Source of the DNA: Streptomyces sp. BA2
GTDB taxonomy: Bacteria > Actinomycetota > Actinomycetes > Streptomycetales > Streptomycetaceae
Reading direction: 5' to 3'
Assembly: GCF_009769735.1 (NCBI RefSeq)
Contig: NZ_WSRO01000002.1
Location: 8,605,001 to 8,669,000, forward strand
DNA: 64,000 nucleotides
The notes under the pieces are model-generated. The model had not been told where the DNA came from and did not search any database. It worked only from the letters and a program-made list of their open reading frames with translations. Below are positions 26,364 through 37,016 of the stretch, piece by piece. Position 1 is the stretch's first letter. The number at the start of each line of letters is the position of its first letter. Made by a program: the position numbers and the translations under genes.

Positions 26364-26546
26364 ATGGACGTCACCCTTCACGCGAGCTTCCTCCCGCACA
26401 GCGATCCGGACGCCTCCCTGGCCTTCTACCGCGCCTCCCTCGGCTTCGAGGTCCGCCACGACATGGCCACCGCGGACCTGGACGGCACCTTCGCGCGGCT
26501 CCTGGCTCCGCATCCAGGAGCTGCGCTGAGGGCAACGGTCCTGTAA
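26364..26546 (+). pseudogene. VOC/glyoxalase family protein, internally deleted remnant
   Basis: Sixty codons from ATG 26364. Residues 1-34 (MDVTLHASFLPHSDPDASLA onward to LGFEVRHDM) are the start of a VOC metalloprotein. Residues 35-48 (ATADLDGTFARLLA) match a phrase that normally lies near residue 95 of such proteins, and the usual end with the metal-ligand Glu is missing. About 60 internal residues and the C-terminus are gone, so a functional fold is unlikely. Homologous intact VOC genes often precede a UvrA-like ABC gene in Streptomyces, exactly the position here, supporting decay of a former partner. Confidence 0.7.
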
Positions 26547-26720
26547 TCGCACGCCACCCGGCCGACACCGGCCGACACCGCCAAGCGGAAGGACGGCCAC
26601 CCGTTGCCGCAATCACGCCGACGAAGTAGAACCTGACGTATCGCTCGACGATGATCAGATCGAGCCAGGCGGCACCGACGGAGACCGCGCAGGCGGCTCC
26701 GCCTGACAGATGGAGACACC

Positions 26721-29114
<2,394 letters not shown>

Positions 29115-29286
29115 TTTATCGCAAGGTCCCGCGCAGCCGTCTTGCATAAATCCGTCACTCAAGTGTCGTGTGCAAAACTCGTCGGCACTCCTGGGCCCCT
29201 GGGCAAGAAGTAAGCCTCGTTTGGGTGCGAATTCGAAGACCGCCCGCAGACGATCCATGGGGTCAGTAATCTGCGTCTGACGTTCC

Positions 29287-29322
29287 ATTAAGCCCGTGGC
29301 ATGCGTGTGCCACGGGCTTAAT
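29287..29322. terminator. Perfect 15-bp inverted repeat
   Basis: ATTAAGCCCGTGGCA (29287-29301), loop TGCGTG, TGCCACGGGCTTAAT (29308-29322). It lies 172 bases after the UvrA-like stop. The 170 bases before it are unusually AT-rich for this genome and hold no ORF I accept, so either a long 3' UTR or a small RNA ending at this hairpin is possible. Confidence 0.75.
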
Positions 29323-29380
29323 GCCGGACGCGGGCGAATTCGTGAAGGTGCCGGGAGCGGAAAGGATCGTTGGACTGCGC

Positions 29381-29587
29381 ATGAGCGATGCGGGGAGCGG
29401 GATTCCTTCGCCGCGGCCACCCCGTGCCGAGACAAGGGCGGGTGGTGGGCAGGTCGCTTCACAATCCCCGATCTACGACGCGCTGGTACGCGAGTGGGAG
29501 GCCCAGAACCGCGAGGTGCCGCGCACGCCGGCCCCGCGCTCGCGCTGGGAGCGCGTCGACCCGCAGGACCTGTTCCACCGAGGCTGA
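29381..29587 (+). CDS. Small hypothetical protein
   Basis: A 68-residue hydrophilic protein. The first 28 residues are Gly/Pro/Arg-rich; the rest (SPIYDALVREWEAQNREVP and WERVDPQDLFHRG) looks like a short amphipathic helix followed by a conserved-looking tail. ATG at 29381 has AAAGGA about 15 bases upstream, a weak site; a longer form from 29321 is possible. Third positions are GC-rich, supporting coding. No known domain is recognised. It converges with the 96-residue gene on the opposite strand. Confidence 0.55.
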   Translation: MSDAGSGIPSPRPPRAETRAGGGQVASQSPIYDALVREWEAQNREVPRTPAPRSRWERVDPQDLFHRG

Positions 29588-29605
29588 CCGGCTGCGGTTG
29601 CCGCG

Positions 29606-29896
29606 TCACGCGAGCGGCGTCGCCGGGTGGGCATGGGTGCTGAGCCAGCGGCAGATCGCGAGGGCGACCGTGTCGTCGAGCGTGCTCAGCGCGTCGATGG
29701 CCTTGACGTCGTCGGGGTGGGGAGGGATACCGGCCGTGGTGAGCGTCGCGTGCAGGCTCAGACGGTGCCGGTCGCGGGGCGTGAGCACGGCCGGGGCCGC
29801 CATGTCCAGACGCTGCGCCGGGTCGGGCGGGGGCAGCAGGAGGTCGGCCTCCGCGTCCCAGTTGACGGTCGGCAGGATGGTGGCAGGTGAAGTCAT
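29606..29896 (-). CDS. Hypothetical protein
   Basis: A 96-residue soluble protein starting MTSPATILPTVNWDAEADLL, with GAGGAAG eight bases before its ATG. The second half (GIPPHPDDVKAIDALSTLDD then TVALAICRWLSTHAHP) is helical and resembles nothing I can name. A 5' extension to 29980 lacks a ribosome site. Unknown role. Confidence 0.65.
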   Translation of the reverse strand: MTSPATILPTVNWDAEADLLLPPPDPAQRLDMAAPAVLTPRDRHRLSLHATLTTAGIPPHPDDVKAIDALSTLDDTVALAICRWLSTHAHPATPLA

Positions 29897-30069
29897 GGCG
29901 GCTTCCTCACGACGTGCGGGCAATGCCTGTGTCGGACAGGAAGCGGTCGGGCGGCCCTCCGGTTGCACCGGGACCGCCAAGACACCCGAACGCGGTAACC
30001 GCCCGGCGGCCGCGATCCATGTCCGAGTACAGGACCGGCACCGCGGACCCCGGTGTCAACGGGGGTCGC

Positions 30070-30741
30070 TCACGCCGTCTCGTACCAGCCCAACGCCCCG
30101 CCGCCGTCGGACGGATCGAAGGACTGGTGCAGTGCCACGAGGGCGGCCACCACACGCGGGGCCAAGCCCTGGCCGAGCACCCGGTACTCGTCGGCCAGAC
30201 CCCGGAAGACGAGATGCGCCCGGCCGGATGAGTCACGCCAGATGATCCGGCGCGGGGCGCCGAAACCGCCGTCGCCCTCGCCCAGGAGCGACGTGATGCC
30301 CCAGACCAGGCTGAGCGGCAGGCCGATGGGCCACCACAGCGCCCACCACACCAGGCGGCCCCGGTAGCCCTGGAGGGCGGGCCCCGCGACGGGCTCCACG
30401 GTCCACTGCGTGCGGCCCAGGCGCAGGAGGGGGCGGCGCCGGAAGGTGATCCTGGCGAGCGGGGTGCCGGCGGCGTCGTCCACGCGGTAGGCGGCGGCGC
30501 GTCCGCTCGCGCGGGAGCCGAGGGTCTGCTCGGTGGTCACCCGCGCGACCGGCGCCCGGCCGTCCGGAACGATCTGGAAGGTGCGCAGCGAGCGGCCGTT
30601 GTCCCGCTCGGGACCGGCGGGGTCACGGCAGAGACGGCCGATCGCGCCGTCCGCGTCGGGCCGTTCACTTCCGCCCCAGCTGACGACGACGGGCGGATTC
30701 GGCGCGTACATCACCCGGTACGTCACTCGGTTCTGGGGCAC
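30070..30741 (-). CDS. Hypothetical protein with one central membrane segment
   Basis: A 223-residue protein. The first 130 residues look like a beta-rich domain with VTTEQTLGSRASGRAAAYRV and TPLARITFRRRPLLRLGRTQ, resembling the LURP-one/scramblase-like tubby fold, though this is only an impression. A hydrophobic stretch (LVWWALWWPIGLPLSLVWGI) near residue 140 could span or dip into the membrane. The C-terminus is soluble. ATG at 30741. It stands alone, divergent from the FG-GAP gene. Confidence 0.65.
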   Translation of the reverse strand: MPQNRVTYRVMYAPNPPVVVSWGGSERPDADGAIGRLCRDPAGPERDNGRSLRTFQIVPDGRAPVARVTTEQTLGSRASGRAAAYRVDDAAGTPLARITFRRRPLLRLGRTQWTVEPVAGPALQGYRGRLVWWALWWPIGLPLSLVWGITSLLGEGDGGFGAPRRIIWRDSSGRAHLVFRGLADEYRVLGQGLAPRVVAALVALHQSFDPSDGGGALGWYETA

Positions 30742-30969
30742 GCGCGGTCTCTCCCGTTCTGCGGCGGCGGTCCTGCGTCGGCCGTGATCTCAACGATCAT
30801 GAGCGCAACCGCCATGATCCCAGAGGAGATTGCGCGTCCCGCACCCGAGCTCAAGTCCGCGTACAACCCTTGTGCCCCATCCGGTGTCGAACAGGGCGCC
30901 GGACAAGGAACGGGCCCTTTCCGGACACCCTCGCGCCTGCCCGGCCACCTTCCTTCACAGGAGCCGCTC

Positions 30970-32448
30970 GTGCGCAAGAACCGTTCGGCCGCCCTCGCAG
31001 CGGCCTCATTCCTCCTTCTCAGCGGGGCGAGCATCGCCGCCGCTCCCTCCGCGGTCGCCGGCACCCCCGGGGGCACGCACGCCAACGACCGCAACAGTGA
31101 CTTCAACGGCGACGGATACGAGGACGTGCTGGTCGGAGCCCCCGGGGCGACGGTCAGTGGCCAGCAGGGCGCCGGTCTCGTCACGGCCCAGTACGGCTCC
31201 TCCAGAGGCATGAACACCACCTCGGTCGCCCGCTTCAGCCAGTCGACGTCCGGCGTGGCGGGCGCCGCGGAGGCGGGCGACGGCTTCGGGACGGCCGTCG
31301 CCACCGGTGACCTGGACGGCGACGGCTTCGACGACGCGATCGTCGGCATCCCCGGCGAGGACATCGGCGACACGGCGGACGCCGGTGGCGTCGCGATCCT
31401 GTGGGGTTCGAAGGAGGGCCTCAGCGGCGGATCCAGCGACTGGCTCGAGACCCAGGAGCCCACCAAGGGCGAGCAGTTCGGCCTGAGTCTCGCCGCGGCG
31501 CACCTCACCGGAGAGACGCCGGGCGACGTGCTGGCCGTACTGGACCGCGACGACCTGGAACTCTTCGCGTACGACGCCGCGCCGCAGGCCGACGGGCAGG
31601 CTCCGCTGCGGCGTCAGGCGACCGAGCGTCTCGCCGCGGTGGCCGAGGAGCGCGACATCCTGCCGAAGTCGCTGACCACCGGCGACTACGACGACAACGG
31701 CTACGCCGACCTCATCGTCTCCGGCGTGACCGTGGGCGACGAACCGGGGCACGGCTGGTCCGCGTACTTCAAGGGGAACGCCGACGGACTCACGTACGAG
31801 AGCGATCTGCGCGGCGGCCCCGCGGCCGCGTCCGGCGACATCAACCACGACGGCTACGACGACCTGGTGACCGGCGAGCCCAACTCCCCTGACGACGGGG
31901 GCGAGACGATGACCGGCGGCCTGGTGGGCGTCCGCTACGGCACCCCGGAAGGTCTCCAGGACGAGGCCAAGTGGTGGACGCAGGACAGCGTGGGCGTGCC
32001 AGGCACCGCCGAGCGCGGTGACGGCTGGGGTGCTGATCTGTCCGTGGCGGACACGAACGGCGACGGTTACGCGGACGTCGCGATCGGCGCACCGGGTGAG
32101 GACATCGGCACGGTCGCGGACGCCGGGGCGGCCTGGGTGCTGCGGGGCTCGGACACCGGCCTGACGGCCGGCGGCGCCAAGTCCTGGGACCAGAACTCCG
32201 CGGACATCCCCGGCGTGGCCGAGAAGGGCGACAAGTGGGGAGCCCAGGTGCGCCTGACGGACCCGAACCGCGACGGCCGCTTCGGTCTCCTGGCCGCCGC
32301 GCCCGGCGAGAACGCCGGTGACGGAGTGGTGTGGGTCCTGTCCGCCGGGTCGAGCGGCATCACCGCGTCGGGCTCGTGGACGTACGGCGCGGATTCGCTG
32401 GGCGCGCCGGGCAAGGGCGCGGCGTTCGGCGCGGCGATCGACGAGTAG
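30970..32448 (+). CDS. Secreted FG-GAP/integrin-alpha-like repeat protein
   Basis: A 492-residue exported protein. The GTG at 30970 follows AGGAGCCGCTC and begins a classic signal peptide (RKNRSAALAAASFLLL, cleavage near AVAGTPGG). The mature part is a beta-propeller of about seven FG-GAP repeats, each with a calcium-loop such as DFNGDGYEDVLVGAPG, DLDGDGFDDAIVGIPGED, DYDDNGYADLIVSG, DINHDGYDDLVTGEP and DTNGDGYADVAIGAPGED; the last loop, DPNRDGRFGLLAAAPG, is degenerate. An in-frame extension up to 30784 would destroy the signal peptide. Extracellular, Ca-binding; adhesion or ligand binding is inferred. No anchor or LPXTG is seen. Confidence 0.9.
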   Translation: MRKNRSAALAAASFLLLSGASIAAAPSAVAGTPGGTHANDRNSDFNGDGYEDVLVGAPGATVSGQQGAGLVTAQYGSSRGMNTTSVARFSQSTSGVAGAAEAGDGFGTAVATGDLDGDGFDDAIVGIPGEDIGDTADAGGVAILWGSKEGLSGGSSDWLETQEPTKGEQFGLSLAAAHLTGETPGDVLAVLDRDDLELFAYDAAPQADGQAPLRRQATERLAAVAEERDILPKSLTTGDYDDNGYADLIVSGVTVGDEPGHGWSAYFKGNADGLTYESDLRGGPAAASGDINHDGYDDLVTGEPNSPDDGGETMTGGLVGVRYGTPEGLQDEAKWWTQDSVGVPGTAERGDGWGADLSVADTNGDGYADVAIGAPGEDIGTVADAGAAWVLRGSDTGLTAGGAKSWDQNSADIPGVAEKGDKWGAQVRLTDPNRDGRFGLLAAAPGENAGDGVVWVLSAGSSGITASGSWTYGADSLGAPGKGAAFGAAIDE

Positions 32449-32485
32449 GTTGCCGGAGGCCCGCAAGGGCCTTCGGGCAGACCGT

Positions 32486-32546
32486 CCGAACGCGGTCGTG
32501 AGCGGTGCTACGTATGATCACGGCATGTGCTCACGACCGCGTTCGG
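32486..32546. promoter_or_regulatory. 18-bp perfect inverted repeat bracketing the SDR promoter
   Basis: CCGAACGCGGTCGTGAGC (32486-32503) and GCTCACGACCGCGTTCGG (32529-32546) are exact reverse complements 25 bases apart. Between them lies a TATGAT -10-like hexamer (32513-32518). The right arm runs into the GGAGG ribosome site (32545-32549) of the SDR gene. It could be a dimeric or tetrameric repressor operator, or a hairpin masking the ribosome site if transcription starts upstream. Confidence 0.7.
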
Positions 32547-32559
32547 AGGCTGAACAGGC

Positions 32560-33369
32560 ATGACGGAGAGTCGAGTTGTCATCGTCACGGGTGGCGGGAC
32601 CGGCATCGGTGCCGCCACGGCCCGGCAGCTGTGCGCGGCAGGACACCGCGTCGTCGTCTCCGGGCGGCGCCCCGAGCCGTTGCGCCGCGTCGCCGAGGAG
32701 ACCGGGGCGCTGGCCCACCCCGCCGACGCGGGGGACCCCGCGGAGGTCGCCGGTCTCGTCGCGGCGGCCACGGAAGCCTACGGCCGCGTCGACGGGCTCG
32801 TGCTCAACGCCGGGGTCGGGCGCAGCGGAGCGGTCGGCGATCTGTCCGACGAGGACTGGGACGCCGTGATGCGTACCAACCTCACGGGCCCCTTCCTCCT
32901 CCTGCGGGCCGCGCTTCCCCAACTCCTCGAGGCGCGCGGCTCGGTGGTCGCGGTCGCCTCGGTCGCCGCACTGCGCAACGGCGTGGCCAACGCCGCGTAC
33001 GCCACGTCCAAGGCGGCGCTCCTCCAGCTGTGCCGCTCCCTCGCCGTCGACTACGGCAAGGCCGGGCTTCGCGCCAACACCGTGTGCCCCAGCTGGGTGC
33101 GCACCGAGATGGCCGACCGGCGGATGACCCGGTTCGCCGAGGAGGCCGGCCTTGGGGACGGCGGGGCCGACGCGGCGTACGAGGAAGCGACGCGGCTCGT
33201 CCCTGCGGGCCGGCCGGGGGAGCCGGAGGAGGTCGCCGAGGCGATCTCCTGGCTGCTCTCGCCCGCCGCCTCCTTCGTCAACGGTGCTGTACTGACCGTC
33301 GACGGCGGGGTGACGGCGGTGGACCCCGGAACCTCCGCGTTCGACTTCAGCATCGCACCGCGGAGGTAA
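32560..33369 (+). CDS. SDR family oxidoreductase
   Basis: A 269-residue classical short-chain dehydrogenase/reductase. Cofactor motif VTGGGTGIGAATARQL (TGxxxGxG) at residues 10-25, followed by SGRRPEPLRR, whose Arg residues favour NADP(H). NAG motif VLNAGVG; the catalytic Ser is in VVAVASVAALRNG and the YxxxK is YATSKAALLQLCR. C-terminal FVNGAVLTVDGG is typical. ATG at 32560 with GGAGG 10 bases upstream inside the special inverted repeat. The aldo/keto reductase gene follows after 33 bases, suggesting one transcript. Substrate unknown. Confidence 0.92.
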   Translation: MTESRVVIVTGGGTGIGAATARQLCAAGHRVVVSGRRPEPLRRVAEETGALAHPADAGDPAEVAGLVAAATEAYGRVDGLVLNAGVGRSGAVGDLSDEDWDAVMRTNLTGPFLLLRAALPQLLEARGSVVAVASVAALRNGVANAAYATSKAALLQLCRSLAVDYGKAGLRANTVCPSWVRTEMADRRMTRFAEEAGLGDGGADAAYEEATRLVPAGRPGEPEEVAEAISWLLSPAASFVNGAVLTVDGGVTAVDPGTSAFDFSIAPRR

Positions 33370-33402
33370 CGTGGCGCGTCGACTGAGGGGTGGACGCGAC
33401 AC

Positions 33403-34251
33403 ATGACATCGAGCATCTTCCGCATCGGCGGTGAGATCGGCGTGCGCCGGATCGGGTTCGGGGCGATGCGCCTCGCGACCGAGGCCGGGGCGGCCAGGGA
33501 GGCCTCCGTCGCGGTGGCCCGGCGGGCCGTCGAGCTGGGCATCACGCTGATCGACACGGCGTACATGTACGGGTGGGGCGCCAACGAGGAACTCCTGGCC
33601 GAAGCGCTGTATCCGTACCCGGACGACCTGCTCATCGCGACCAAGGTCGCCATCGAGCAGCCGAGCCGCCGCAGCGAAGAAGCGCTGGTCAACGGACGGC
33701 CGGAGTTCCTGCGCGAGCAGGTCGAGCAGGCCCTCCGTCGGCTACGAGTCGAGCGGATCGGGCTTCTCCAGATGCACCGTCTCGATCCGAAGGTGCCGCT
33801 CGCCGATCAGCTCGGCACGCTGCGGGAGTTCCAACTCGACGGCAGGATCGGCCACATCGGCCTGTCGGAGGTGACCGTCGGCGAGCTCGACGAGGCAAGG
33901 CGGATCGTCGACGTGGCGAGCGTGCAGAACCGCTACAGCCTGCTCGATCGCGAGCACGAGGCCGTGCTCGACGCCTGCGACGCGGCGGGGATCGCCTTCC
34001 TGCCCTGGCGGCCGGTACACCCGGCGGCCTCGACCGCGACGGCCGAGATCGCGGCCGTCGCGGCCGAACTCGACGCCACCGCGGCGCAGGTCGCGCTGGC
34101 CTGGCTGCTCGACCGTTCGCCGGTCGTGCTGCCGATTCCCGGTACCGCATCGCTCGACCACCTGGCGGAGAACGTCGCCGCCGCGGGCCTTCGGCTGAGC
34201 GCCGAGCAGCGCGAGCGCCTCGACCGGATCACGCCTCCCACCGTCGGATGA
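33403..34251 (+). CDS. Aldo/keto reductase
   Basis: A 282-residue TIM-barrel NADPH-dependent oxidoreductase. The catalytic tetrad is visible: Asp and Tyr in LIDTAYMYGWGANEEL, Lys in LLIATKVAIEQ and His in LLQMHRLDPK. The cofactor loop is VLPIPGTASLDHLAENVAAA. ATG at 33403 with GAGGGG 14 bases upstream. It follows the SDR gene and shares its regulation by inference. Its 3' end overlaps the convergent cynR-like gene by 23 bases. Confidence 0.9.
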   Translation: MTSSIFRIGGEIGVRRIGFGAMRLATEAGAAREASVAVARRAVELGITLIDTAYMYGWGANEELLAEALYPYPDDLLIATKVAIEQPSRRSEEALVNGRPEFLREQVEQALRRLRVERIGLLQMHRLDPKVPLADQLGTLREFQLDGRIGHIGLSEVTVGELDEARRIVDVASVQNRYSLLDREHEAVLDACDAAGIAFLPWRPVHPAASTATAEIAAVAAELDATAAQVALAWLLDRSPVVLPIPGTASLDHLAENVAAAGLRLSAEQRERLDRITPPTVG

Positions 34252-35119
34252 TCCGGGCCAGCGCCTGCGCCGCCGCACTGGTGTAGGCGCTGTCGCGGCG
34301 CAGGAGCACCACCGTGCGCGCGGGCAGTGCGGGAGCGAGCGGGACGGGGTGCAGGTGGCCGTGGTCGCGGGTGAGGGCGTCGGGCAGGACCGTGGCCAGC
34401 TCCGTACGCCGGACGATCTCGGTCAGGGCGTTGATCGAGTTGGCCTCCACGGTGATGCGCGGCTGGACGCGGTGTGCGGCGAGGTAGCCGTCGATGTGGC
34501 CGCGGGTGGCGAAGTCGCCGCTGAGCAGGGCCAGTTCGAGGCCGTCGGCCATCTCCCGCACGGGAAGTGCCCCCTCGCGTCCGCTGTGCGGGTGGCGGGA
34601 GCCGACGACGAGGCCGAGGGTCTCGGTGAACAGCGCCGTTGCGCTGATGCCGGGGAGGTGATGGTCCGCGCTGAAGGCGATTCCCAGGTCGAGTTCGTCG
34701 GCGAGCAGCGCGGCCTCGATGCCGTCCTGGTTCATCTCGCGCACGTCGACGCTGATCGCGGGATGGCGCTCGTGGAACCGCGCGACGAGCGGGCCGGTCA
34801 GGTAGGCGGTGAACGTCGGCGTCATCGCCAGGCGCAGATGCCCGCGGGTCAGGTCCTGGACGTCGAGCACGGCACGCTCGGCTGCGGCGAGGTCACGCAG
34901 GGCGCGCCGGGCGTAGGGGACGTAGGCCTCGCCGGCGTCGGTCAGGCGCACGGTGCGGCCGGTGCGGTCCAGGAGCTGGGCGCCCAGTGACTTCTCCAGC
35001 TGCTTGATCTGCTGGGAGAGGGTCGGCTGCGAGATGCGCAGGTCTTCGGCGGCGCGGGTGAAGTTGCCGTGTTCGGAGACGGCGAGCAGATAGCGCAGGT
35101 GGCGCAGTTCCAGGGCCAT
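34229..35119 (-). CDS. cynR: LysR family regulator, CynR-like
   Basis: A 296-residue LysR regulator; the N-terminal MALELRHLRYLLAVSEHGNFT then AAEDLRISQPTLSQQIKQLE forms the DNA-binding domain, with a periplasmic-binding-like effector domain after residue 90. The ATG at 35119 is chosen because it gives the usual start; seven more codons are open upstream. Sequence style (MTPTFTAYLTGPLVARFHER, NSINALTEIVRRTELATVLP) is that of cyanate-operon activators, and the gene diverges from the carbonic anhydrase and cyanase genes, the E. coli cynR-cynTS order. Cyanate is the probable inducer. Confidence 0.85.
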   Translation of the reverse strand: MALELRHLRYLLAVSEHGNFTRAAEDLRISQPTLSQQIKQLEKSLGAQLLDRTGRTVRLTDAGEAYVPYARRALRDLAAAERAVLDVQDLTRGHLRLAMTPTFTAYLTGPLVARFHERHPAISVDVREMNQDGIEAALLADELDLGIAFSADHHLPGISATALFTETLGLVVGSRHPHSGREGALPVREMADGLELALLSGDFATRGHIDGYLAAHRVQPRITVEANSINALTEIVRRTELATVLPDALTRDHGHLHPVPLAPALPARTVVLLRRDSAYTSAAAQALARIIRRWEA

Positions 35120-35127
35120 GACCCCAA

Positions 35128-35178
35128 CTATAGATGGCATCGATGGCAGGCATGGCGATTGCGTCTTGGACGCTATAG
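35128..35178. promoter_or_regulatory. Probable CynR control region
   Basis: The 124-base spacer between cynR and the carbonic anhydrase gene has two CTATAG hexamers (35128-35133 and 35173-35178) 45 bases apart and ATGGC repeated three times between them. LysR activators usually bind such spaced sites in divergent promoters; exact sites are inferred. Confidence 0.35.
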
Positions 35179-35243
35179 GGCCAGGTCATGCATGGTGGAT
35201 CTCGTCGGGCATACCAAGTCCGATGCCCCCGAAAGGAGTGACC

Positions 35244-35834
35244 ATGCACGACCTCACCGAGGGTGTCGCGCGCTTCCGGCGCGACGTCTTCCCGGCGAAG
35301 GCGGATCTCTTCGCCCGCCTCGCGGGCAGCCACCGGCCGACGACGCTCTTCATCAGCTGTTCCGATGCCCGTGTGGTGCCGGAACTGCTCACGCAGAGCG
35401 AACCGGGTGAGCTGTTCGTCATCCGGACCGCGGGCAACCTCGTGCCCGCGTACGCGCCCGGTGCGGACGGGGTAGCGGCCAGTGTCGAGTACGCCGTCGC
35501 CGTCCTGGGAGTGTCGGACGTCGTCGTCTGCGGACACTCCTCCTGCGGAGCCATGACCGCCCTCGCCGAACAGCACGACCTGACCGGTCTGCCGGCCGTC
35601 GCCGACTGGCTGCGCCACGCGGACGCCTCCCGCGCCCGTGTCGCCGGTGAGGCCGGTACGGAACAGCTGGACTCCCTCGTACGGGAGAACGTGCTCGCCC
35701 AGCTGGCGAACCTCGCCACGCACCCCTCGGTGGCCCGTGCCCTTCTCCGCGGCACGCTCACGCTGCGCGGCTGGGTCTACGACATCCCCGCCGGCACGGT
35801 CGAGGAACTCGCCCCGGCCGTTCGCGCCGCCTGA
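35244..35834 (+). CDS. cynT: Beta-class carbonic anhydrase
   Basis: A 196-residue zinc enzyme interconverting CO2 and bicarbonate. Zinc ligands are Cys39, His98 and Cys101 (FISCSDARVVP; VCGHSSCGAM), with the Asp41-Arg43 dyad. ATG at 35244 follows GAAAGGAG. The cyanase gene is 71 bases downstream. In E. coli the CynT enzyme returns bicarbonate consumed by cyanase, and the same coupling is inferred here. Length is near 200, usual for this class. Symbol given by operon position and family. Confidence 0.92.
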   Translation: MHDLTEGVARFRRDVFPAKADLFARLAGSHRPTTLFISCSDARVVPELLTQSEPGELFVIRTAGNLVPAYAPGADGVAASVEYAVAVLGVSDVVVCGHSSCGAMTALAEQHDLTGLPAVADWLRHADASRARVAGEAGTEQLDSLVRENVLAQLANLATHPSVARALLRGTLTLRGWVYDIPAGTVEELAPAVRAA

Positions 35835-35905
35835 TCGCACCACGTCCCGCGCACCACGTTCCCGCACAGACCACGTCCCCGCACACCACGTAAGGAAGCC
35901 TTCTC

Positions 35906-36376
35906 ATGACGCACGCCCAGTTCGACCCCACCGCCCGCCAGGCCCTCGCCGTCACCGCCGTCGAGGCCAAGGTGCGCAAGGACCTGTCCTGGCAGCGCAT
36001 AGCTGACGTCACCGGCTACTCGGTCGCCTTCGTCACCGCAGCCGTACTCGGCCAGCACGCCCTGCCGAAGCCGGCCGCCGAGGCCGTCGCGGAGCTCCTG
36101 GGCCTGGACGCGGATGCGGCGACGCTGCTCCAGACGATCCCGACGCGCGGCTCCATCCCCGGCGGGATCCCCACCGACCCGACGATCTACCGGTTCTACG
36201 AGATGCTCCAGGTCTACGGCACCACGCTCAAGGCCCTGGTCCACGAGGAGTTCGGCGACGGCATCATCAGCGCGATCAACTTCAAGCTGGACGTGAAGAA
36301 GGTCGCCGACCCCGAGGGCGGCGAGCGCGCCGTCATCACCCTGGACGGCAAGTACCTGCCGACCAAGCCCTTCTGA
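35906..36376 (+). CDS. cynS: Cyanate hydratase (cyanase)
   Basis: A 156-residue enzyme converting cyanate and bicarbonate to ammonia and CO2 via carbamate, as a cytoplasmic decamer. The catalytic residues Arg96, Glu99 ([13 protein letters not shown]) and Ser122 ([17 protein letters not shown]) are present at exactly the E. coli numbering. N-terminal helical HTH-like part has [21 protein letters not shown] at 35906 follows TAAGGAAGCC. No cyanate permease (cynX) is adjacent. With cynR and the carbonic anhydrase it makes a complete detoxification and nitrogen-release unit. Confidence 0.96.
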   Translation: MTHAQFDPTARQALAVTAVEAKVRKDLSWQRIADVTGYSVAFVTAAVLGQHALPKPAAEAVAELLGLDADAATLLQTIPTRGSIPGGIPTDPTIYRFYEMLQVYGTTLKALVHEEFGDGIISAINFKLDVKKVADPEGGERAVITLDGKYLPTKPF

Positions 36377-36387
36377 GCCCTCTGGGC

Positions 36388-36927
36388 TCAGGCGGCCGGG
36401 CGGTCGATCCGGTAGAGGTAGTGGGCGCGGTCGTCGATGGGGTTGTCGGGTTCCAGCGACACATCGGCGACCCGCCGCAGGCCCGCCTTCTCCAGGGTGC
36501 GCCAGGACGCGTGATTGCCCACGTGTACGGGGACGAGCACCGCCGTGGCCTCGGGGTGGTCGGTCCAGGTGGCCCGGACGATCGCCTGGATCATGCGTGT
36601 GCCTAGGCCCCGGCCGACCTGTCCGGGCTCCCCGATGAGGTAGTCGATGGACATGGCACCTTGGGGGACCTCCACCTGGCCGGTCAACTCGGCGCCGTAC
36701 TCGGGGTAGTCGGCGAAGCGGTATCGCTGGACGAGACCGAACGGTTCGCCGTCGAGCAGCATGAGCAGGTCCTCCGACGCCTCCTCGCCACGGGCCGCCG
36801 GGCCGAAGTCGCGCGCCACCGCCTCGGGCGAGGTCTCGTGGTTCCACCAGCGCGCGACGTGCGGCTGCTCGAGCCACCGCCGCAGCAGGGGGAAGTCCGG
36901 CTCTTCGAGTCGACGCCAGCTGATCAT
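36388..36927 (-). CDS. GNAT N-acetyltransferase, AAC(6')-like
   Basis: A 179-residue acetyltransferase. MISWRRLEEPDFPLLRRWLE and PHVARWWNHE are the start pattern of the AAC(6')-Ib/IucB-like subgroup; the acetyl-CoA loop is GEPGQVGRGLGTRMIQAIV; NHASWRTLEKAGLRRV is the C-terminal part. ATG at 36927; the frame runs further upstream without likeness. The start lies about 90 bases from the stop of the MocR gene on the same strand. Aminoglycoside or another amine may be the acceptor; no resistance can be claimed. Confidence 0.88.
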   Translation of the reverse strand: MISWRRLEEPDFPLLRRWLEQPHVARWWNHETSPEAVARDFGPAARGEEASEDLLMLLDGEPFGLVQRYRFADYPEYGAELTGQVEVPQGAMSIDYLIGEPGQVGRGLGTRMIQAIVRATWTDHPEATAVLVPVHVGNHASWRTLEKAGLRRVADVSLEPDNPIDDRAHYLYRIDRPAA

Positions 36928-37016
36928 CGGGGCACCTCGGGGAACTCGGGGGAGACTCGGGCGAGCGGAACGGTGGCAACCACGGCCATTGTCCCGCTGT
37001 CCCGCCCGCCGCGAAC

